DNA from: DAOTXK01 sp034435395 | Lineage (GTDB): Bacteria; Chloroflexota; Anaerolineae; Aggregatilineales; Ch27 | Assembly: GCA_034435395.1 (NCBI GenBank) | Contig: DAOTXK010000182.1 | Span: 1 to 23,613 of the forward strand | Length of the DNA stretch: 23,613 nt | Direction: 5' to 3' | The notes under the pieces: generated by a model | The model's database searches: none | What the model was told of the DNA's origin: nothing | What the model saw: the letters and a program-made list of their open reading frames with translations, nothing else | In this document: piece after piece, positions 20,976 through 23,613 of the stretch | Numbering within the stretch: position 1 is the stretch's first letter | Layout of the letters: each line of letters begins with the position of its first letter | Made by a program: the position numbers and the translations under genes

Positions 20976-22232
20976 CTATGCCCGGACGTGATACTGCCCG
21001 ATGACGATCCACTTATAAGTGGTCAGTTCCTCCAAGCCCATGGGGCCGCGCGCATGCAGCTTTTGCGTGCTGATGGCGATCTCCGCCCCCAGCCCTAACT
21101 GAGCGCCATCGGTGAAGCGCGTTGAGGCGTTGACGTAAACCGCCGCCGAGTCGATCTCGTTCAAAAAGCGCTCCATCGCCGCCGGATCGGCGGTCAGGAT
21201 GCCGTCGGAATGGCCGGTGCTGTGGGCCTGGATGTGGGCGATGGCCGCGTCCAGGTCCGGCACCACGCGGATGCCCAGGATCAGGTCCAGCCATTCGGTG
21301 TCCCAGTCGTTTTCTCCAGCGAGTCTGAAACGACCGCCGGGATTCAGCAGGGCGGCGCTTTTTTCGTCCACGCGGCATTCGACGCCGTCCTGGGTCAGAC
21401 GTTCCACCACCTGCGGCACAAACGTCGCGGCGATGCTCTCCTGCACCAGCAGTGTATCCAGGGCGTTGCACACCGACGGTCGCTGTACCTTGGCGTTCTG
21501 GATCACGTCCAGTGCCGCAGGAAGGTTCGCCGTCTCATCGACGTACAGGTGGCAGATGCCGATCCCGCCCGTGACGACCGGGATGGTGCTGTGCTCGCGG
21601 CAGAAGGCATGCAGGGCGCTGCCGCCGCGCGGGATGATCAGGTCCACGTAGTCGCTCAGCCGCAACAACTCGCCCACGTAGCGCCGGTCGGTCTCGCGGA
21701 TGAGCTGCACGGTCTCCGCCGGAAAACCGCACCGCTCCAGGGCCTGACGGATGGCATCCACCAGGGCGATGTTGCTGCGCAGCGTCTCCGAGCCGCCGCG
21801 CAGGATCACGGCGTTGCCGGTTTTGAGGGCCAGCGCGGCCACGTCGACCGTCACGTTGGGCCGCGATTCGTAGATCACGCCGAGCACCCCGATGGGCACC
21901 CGTCGCTTGCGGACCTGAAGACCGTTCGGCAATGTGCGCGCATCAAATTCCACGCCCACGGGGTCCGGCAGTTCGGCCACCCGGCGCACATCCGCCGCGA
22001 CGCCGGGCAGCCGCCCGCGCAGGTTGAGCCGGTCCAGCAGAGCGGCGCTCAGCCCGGCGGCCTGGCCATCGGCGAGGTCGGCGGCATTGGCGGCCAGGAT
22101 GGCGTCCTGGTTATCGTCGATGGCATCGGCGATGGCGACCAGGGCCGCGTTTTTAGCCGCTGTGTCCACCTTGTGGAGAAAGCGGGCGGCTGCTCTGGCT
22201 CCCCGTCCGATGGCCTGCATGTCCACGTCCAT
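20976..22232 (-). CDS. proA: Gamma-glutamyl phosphate reductase (glutamate-5-semialdehyde dehydrogenase)
   Basis: The second enzyme of proline synthesis: it reduces gamma-glutamyl phosphate to glutamate-5-semialdehyde with NADPH. The 418-residue length is typical. The catalytic Cys255 lies in VQRPSVCNALDT. Other family blocks are GVLGVIYESRPNVT, KTGNAVILRGGSE, IIPRGG and, near the C-terminus, STRFTDGAQLGLGAEI and HARGPMGLEELTTYKW. The ATG at 22232 has AGGAGG 6 nt upstream. It lies 29 bp after proB on the same strand, so the two form a proBA operon and the labile phosphate intermediate is likely channelled between them. proC is not in the window. Confidence 0.98.
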   Translation of the reverse strand: MDVDMQAIGRGARAAARFLHKVDTAAKNAALVAIADAIDDNQDAILAANAADLADGQAAGLSAALLDRLNLRGRLPGVAADVRRVAELPDPVGVEFDARTLPNGLQVRKRRVPIGVLGVIYESRPNVTVDVAALALKTGNAVILRGGSETLRSNIALVDAIRQALERCGFPAETVQLIRETDRRYVGELLRLSDYVDLIIPRGGSALHAFCREHSTIPVVTGGIGICHLYVDETANLPAALDVIQNAKVQRPSVCNALDTLLVQESIAATFVPQVVERLTQDGVECRVDEKSAALLNPGGRFRLAGENDWDTEWLDLILGIRVVPDLDAAIAHIQAHSTGHSDGILTADPAAMERFLNEIDSAAVYVNASTRFTDGAQLGLGAEIAISTQKLHARGPMGLEELTTYKWIVIGQYHVRA

Positions 22233-22261
22233 GTCTTTCCTCCTGGCGGCCCCGCCACGCC

Positions 22262-23377
22262 TCAGCCAATGCCGGCGATCAGAACCAGGTTATCCCGGTG
22301 AATGGCCTCATCGCCGTAAGTGTAACCCAGAATGTCGACGATCTCCTGAGAACGGTGCCCGCATAACCGGGTCAGTTCCGCGCCGCCGTAGTTGGCCAGC
22401 CCTTGAGCGAGCGCCTGTCCCCCCTGGGCCACGACCTGCACCACATCGCCGCGCTCGAACTCGCCGTGCACGGCCCGGATGCCCACGGGCAGCAGGCTGG
22501 ATCGGCCTTCCCGCAATACCTGGGCTGCCCCGCTGTCCACGGTCAGCGTCCCCTGCGGACGCTCCGCCAGGAGCCAGCGCTTGCGGCTTTCCAGGTGATC
22601 GACGATGGTGGTGAAGACGGTCCCCAAAGGCTCGCCGCGCACGATCCGCACCAGCACATCCGGCGTGCGCCCATGCGCGATCACGGTGCGCGTCCCGCTG
22701 CGGGTGGCCAGTTGAGCGGCCTGGATTTTGGTGCGCATCCCGCCGGTTGCCAGTCCATTGGTGGTGCCGCCTGCCAGTGACCAGATGTGCTCGTCGATGG
22801 TTTCCACGCGGGGGATGAGCTGCGCGTCAGCGTGGAGCCGGGGATCACGGTCGTAGAGGCCCTCCTGGTCCGTCAGCAGGATGAGGAGATCGGCATCCAG
22901 CAGGGCCGCGATTTGGGCGGACAGGTTGTCGTTATCGCCGACTTTGATTTCTTCGACCGCGACCGTATCGTTTTCGTTGATGATGGGCACGATGTCATAG
23001 TCCAGCAGGGTGCTCAGGGTGTTCCGGGCGTTCAGGTAGCGCGTGCGGTGGGCCAGGTCGTCATGGGTGAGCAGGACCTGCCCGATATGCACATCATACA
23101 GCCCGAACAGCGCCCCGTAAACCTCCATCAGGTAACGCTGGCCGACCGAGGCGAGCATCTGCTTGGCGGGCAGGTGATTGGGCAGGGTAGGGTGGCCGAG
23201 CAATTCCCGTCCCGCCGCCATCGCCCCGGAGGATACCAGCACGATCCGTTGCCCCTCCCGCCGCAGCCACACGATCTGCCGGATGATCTCCAGCATGGCC
23301 GGGCGAGACAAACGGTTGGTGCCCCCGGTCAGCGTGCTTGTCCCTAATTTCACAATGATTAATTGTCCGATGCTCAT
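22262..23377 (-). CDS. proB: Glutamate 5-kinase with PUA domain
   Basis: The first enzyme of proline synthesis: it phosphorylates glutamate. The 371 residues comprise an amino-acid-kinase domain (about 1-260: VKLGTSTL with K10, LVSSGAMAAG, PIINENDTV, LLTDQEGLYD, GLATGGMRTKIQAA) and a C-terminal PUA domain (about 278-371), as in E. coli ProB. The kinase is usually feedback-inhibited by proline; the loop for this is present, but sensitivity cannot be read. The frame is open to 23590, but that part is antisense to tmRNA and lies upstream of a likely -10. The ATG at 23377 begins the conserved sequence. It has no usable ribosome site, and a TATGAT ends 6 nt before it, so a leaderless message is possible. 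Confidence 0.97.
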   Translation of the reverse strand: MSIGQLIIVKLGTSTLTGGTNRLSRPAMLEIIRQIVWLRREGQRIVLVSSGAMAAGRELLGHPTLPNHLPAKQMLASVGQRYLMEVYGALFGLYDVHIGQVLLTHDDLAHRTRYLNARNTLSTLLDYDIVPIINENDTVAVEEIKVGDNDNLSAQIAALLDADLLILLTDQEGLYDRDPRLHADAQLIPRVETIDEHIWSLAGGTTNGLATGGMRTKIQAAQLATRSGTRTVIAHGRTPDVLVRIVRGEPLGTVFTTIVDHLESRKRWLLAERPQGTLTVDSGAAQVLREGRSSLLPVGIRAVHGEFERGDVVQVVAQGGQALAQGLANYGGAELTRLCGHRSQEIVDILGYTYGDEAIHRDNLVLIAGIG

Positions 23378-23383
23378 ATAATT

Positions 23384-23389
23384 ATCATA
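23384..23389 (-). promoter_or_regulatory. Possible -10 box for a leaderless proBA transcript
   Basis: TATGAT on the minus strand, 6 nt before the proB ATG; the -35 region is weak. The AGGG further upstream lies 12 nt or more from the ATG, too far to be a normal ribosome site. Confidence 0.38.
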
Positions 23390-23456
23390 CCCTGTCTTGG
23401 GGTGAAGACCACGTCGGATTCTAACAAAAATCTGGCGCATGGCTTTGTGGAGGATG

Positions 23457-23465
23457 TGGTATAAT
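23457..23465 (+). promoter_or_regulatory. Extended -10 promoter of ssrA
   Basis: TGG followed by a perfect TATAAT (23460-23465). No recognisable -35. The start would fall near 23472, about 12 nt before the mature 5' end, leaving a short leader for RNase P to remove. Confidence 0.68.
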
Positions 23466-23483
23466 AGGAGCAGATGATTGAAA

Positions 23484-23613
23484 GGGGGATGACAGGCATC
23501 GACGGGGAAGGACAGAGACCGTGCGGCAAGCCGAGCGGCGCTAACTCGGAAAACTGGCGCACCACGATAAGTGCCAACCGCACTTACCAACCCGCTATGG
23601 CCCTGGCCGCCTA
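23484..23613 (+). ncRNA. ssrA: Transfer-messenger RNA, 5' part (cut by the window edge)
   Basis: tmRNA rescues stalled ribosomes and tags the nascent protein for proteolysis. The 5' end GGGGGATGACAGGCATCGAC aligns without gaps to the T. thermophilus tmRNA start that I recall, including the TCGACGGGG D-arm-like block. Pseudoknot PK1 is visible: CCGAG (23531-23535) pairs with CTCGG (23545-23549), and loop GCGCT (23538-23542) pairs with GGCGC (23556-23560). After GATAAGT comes the resume codon GCC (23573-23575). The tag frame then reads NRTYQPAMALAA and stops with TA at the edge, so the full tag is ANRTYQPAMALAA, ending in the ALAA seen in many tmRNAs. The remaining pseudoknots and the 3' acceptor half are outside the window. 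It is divergent from proB. Confidence 0.96.

Noticed and set aside
20800..20991. Small plus-strand frame of 63 codons in the gap before proA
   Set aside because: No ribosome site, and it runs through base-paired elements and the terminator of the small RNA; the structured RNA explains the region better.
21210..22301. Open frame of 363 codons on the plus strand
   Set aside because: Antisense to proA, which has full catalytic motifs; the His/Asp/Gln-rich translation matches nothing.
23378..23590. N-terminal extension of the proB frame to 23590
   Set aside because: It is antisense to the tmRNA gene, includes the divergent promoter region, and glutamate kinases begin at the MSIGQLIIVKLGTS segment.

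Overview
This is a GC-rich bacterial chromosome segment that looks like core genome of a member of the Chloroflexota, probably Anaerolineae-like. That placement is an inference. It rests on a lipoprotein with a long Thr/Pro linker and a C-terminal SH3-like domain, a STAND ATPase with TPRs, a two-TM-pair HtpX, and the overall gene style; no rRNA or taxonomic marker is present. There is no phage, transposon, CRISPR array or toxin-antitoxin pair.

Left part (1-3700): the 3' end of a DUF971 gene converges on an orphan NarL/FixJ response regulator. Two divergent tRNA genes follow, initiator tRNA-fMet(CAU) and tRNA-Val(GAC), each with a -35/-10 promoter at 17-bp spacing and its own intrinsic terminator. 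Then come a cyclophilin on the minus strand and, on the plus strand, a MaoC-type hydratase translationally coupled (ATGA) to a metallo-beta-lactamase-fold hydrolase.

Middle (3700-10100): a repeat-built lipoprotein (heptads, three and a half 57-residue repeats, a Thr/Pro linker with a 66-bp tandem duplication, and an SH3-like domain), an HtpX membrane protease, a convergent SAM methyltransferase, and an NB-ARC STAND ATPase with a C-terminal TPR array.

The minus-strand block 16255-10087 reads: receiver-only response regulator, PHP-AlbA_2 fusion protein, MoaB-like protein, GT-C glycosyltransferase and MFS transporter. The last three are tightly packed, and a terminator-like hairpin lies between the PHP gene and moaB. 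Next, hsp20 and lon are only 13 bp apart on the minus strand, which makes a proteostasis pair. With htpX and the cyclophilin, the window holds four protein-quality-control genes.

Right part (19500-23613): an AIR-synthase/HypE-like ATP-binding protein, then a free-standing small RNA gene (about 20742-20957) with strong promoter and terminator and a 6S-like rod fold. The proBA operon for proline synthesis follows on the minus strand. Divergent from it is the 5' part of the tmRNA gene ssrA, whose tag reading frame encodes ANRTYQPAMALAA just as the window ends.

The most interesting items are the small RNA, the 57-residue GW repeat of the lipoprotein, the PHP-AlbA_2 fusion with an unassigned C-terminal region, and the apparently leaderless starts of lon and proB.
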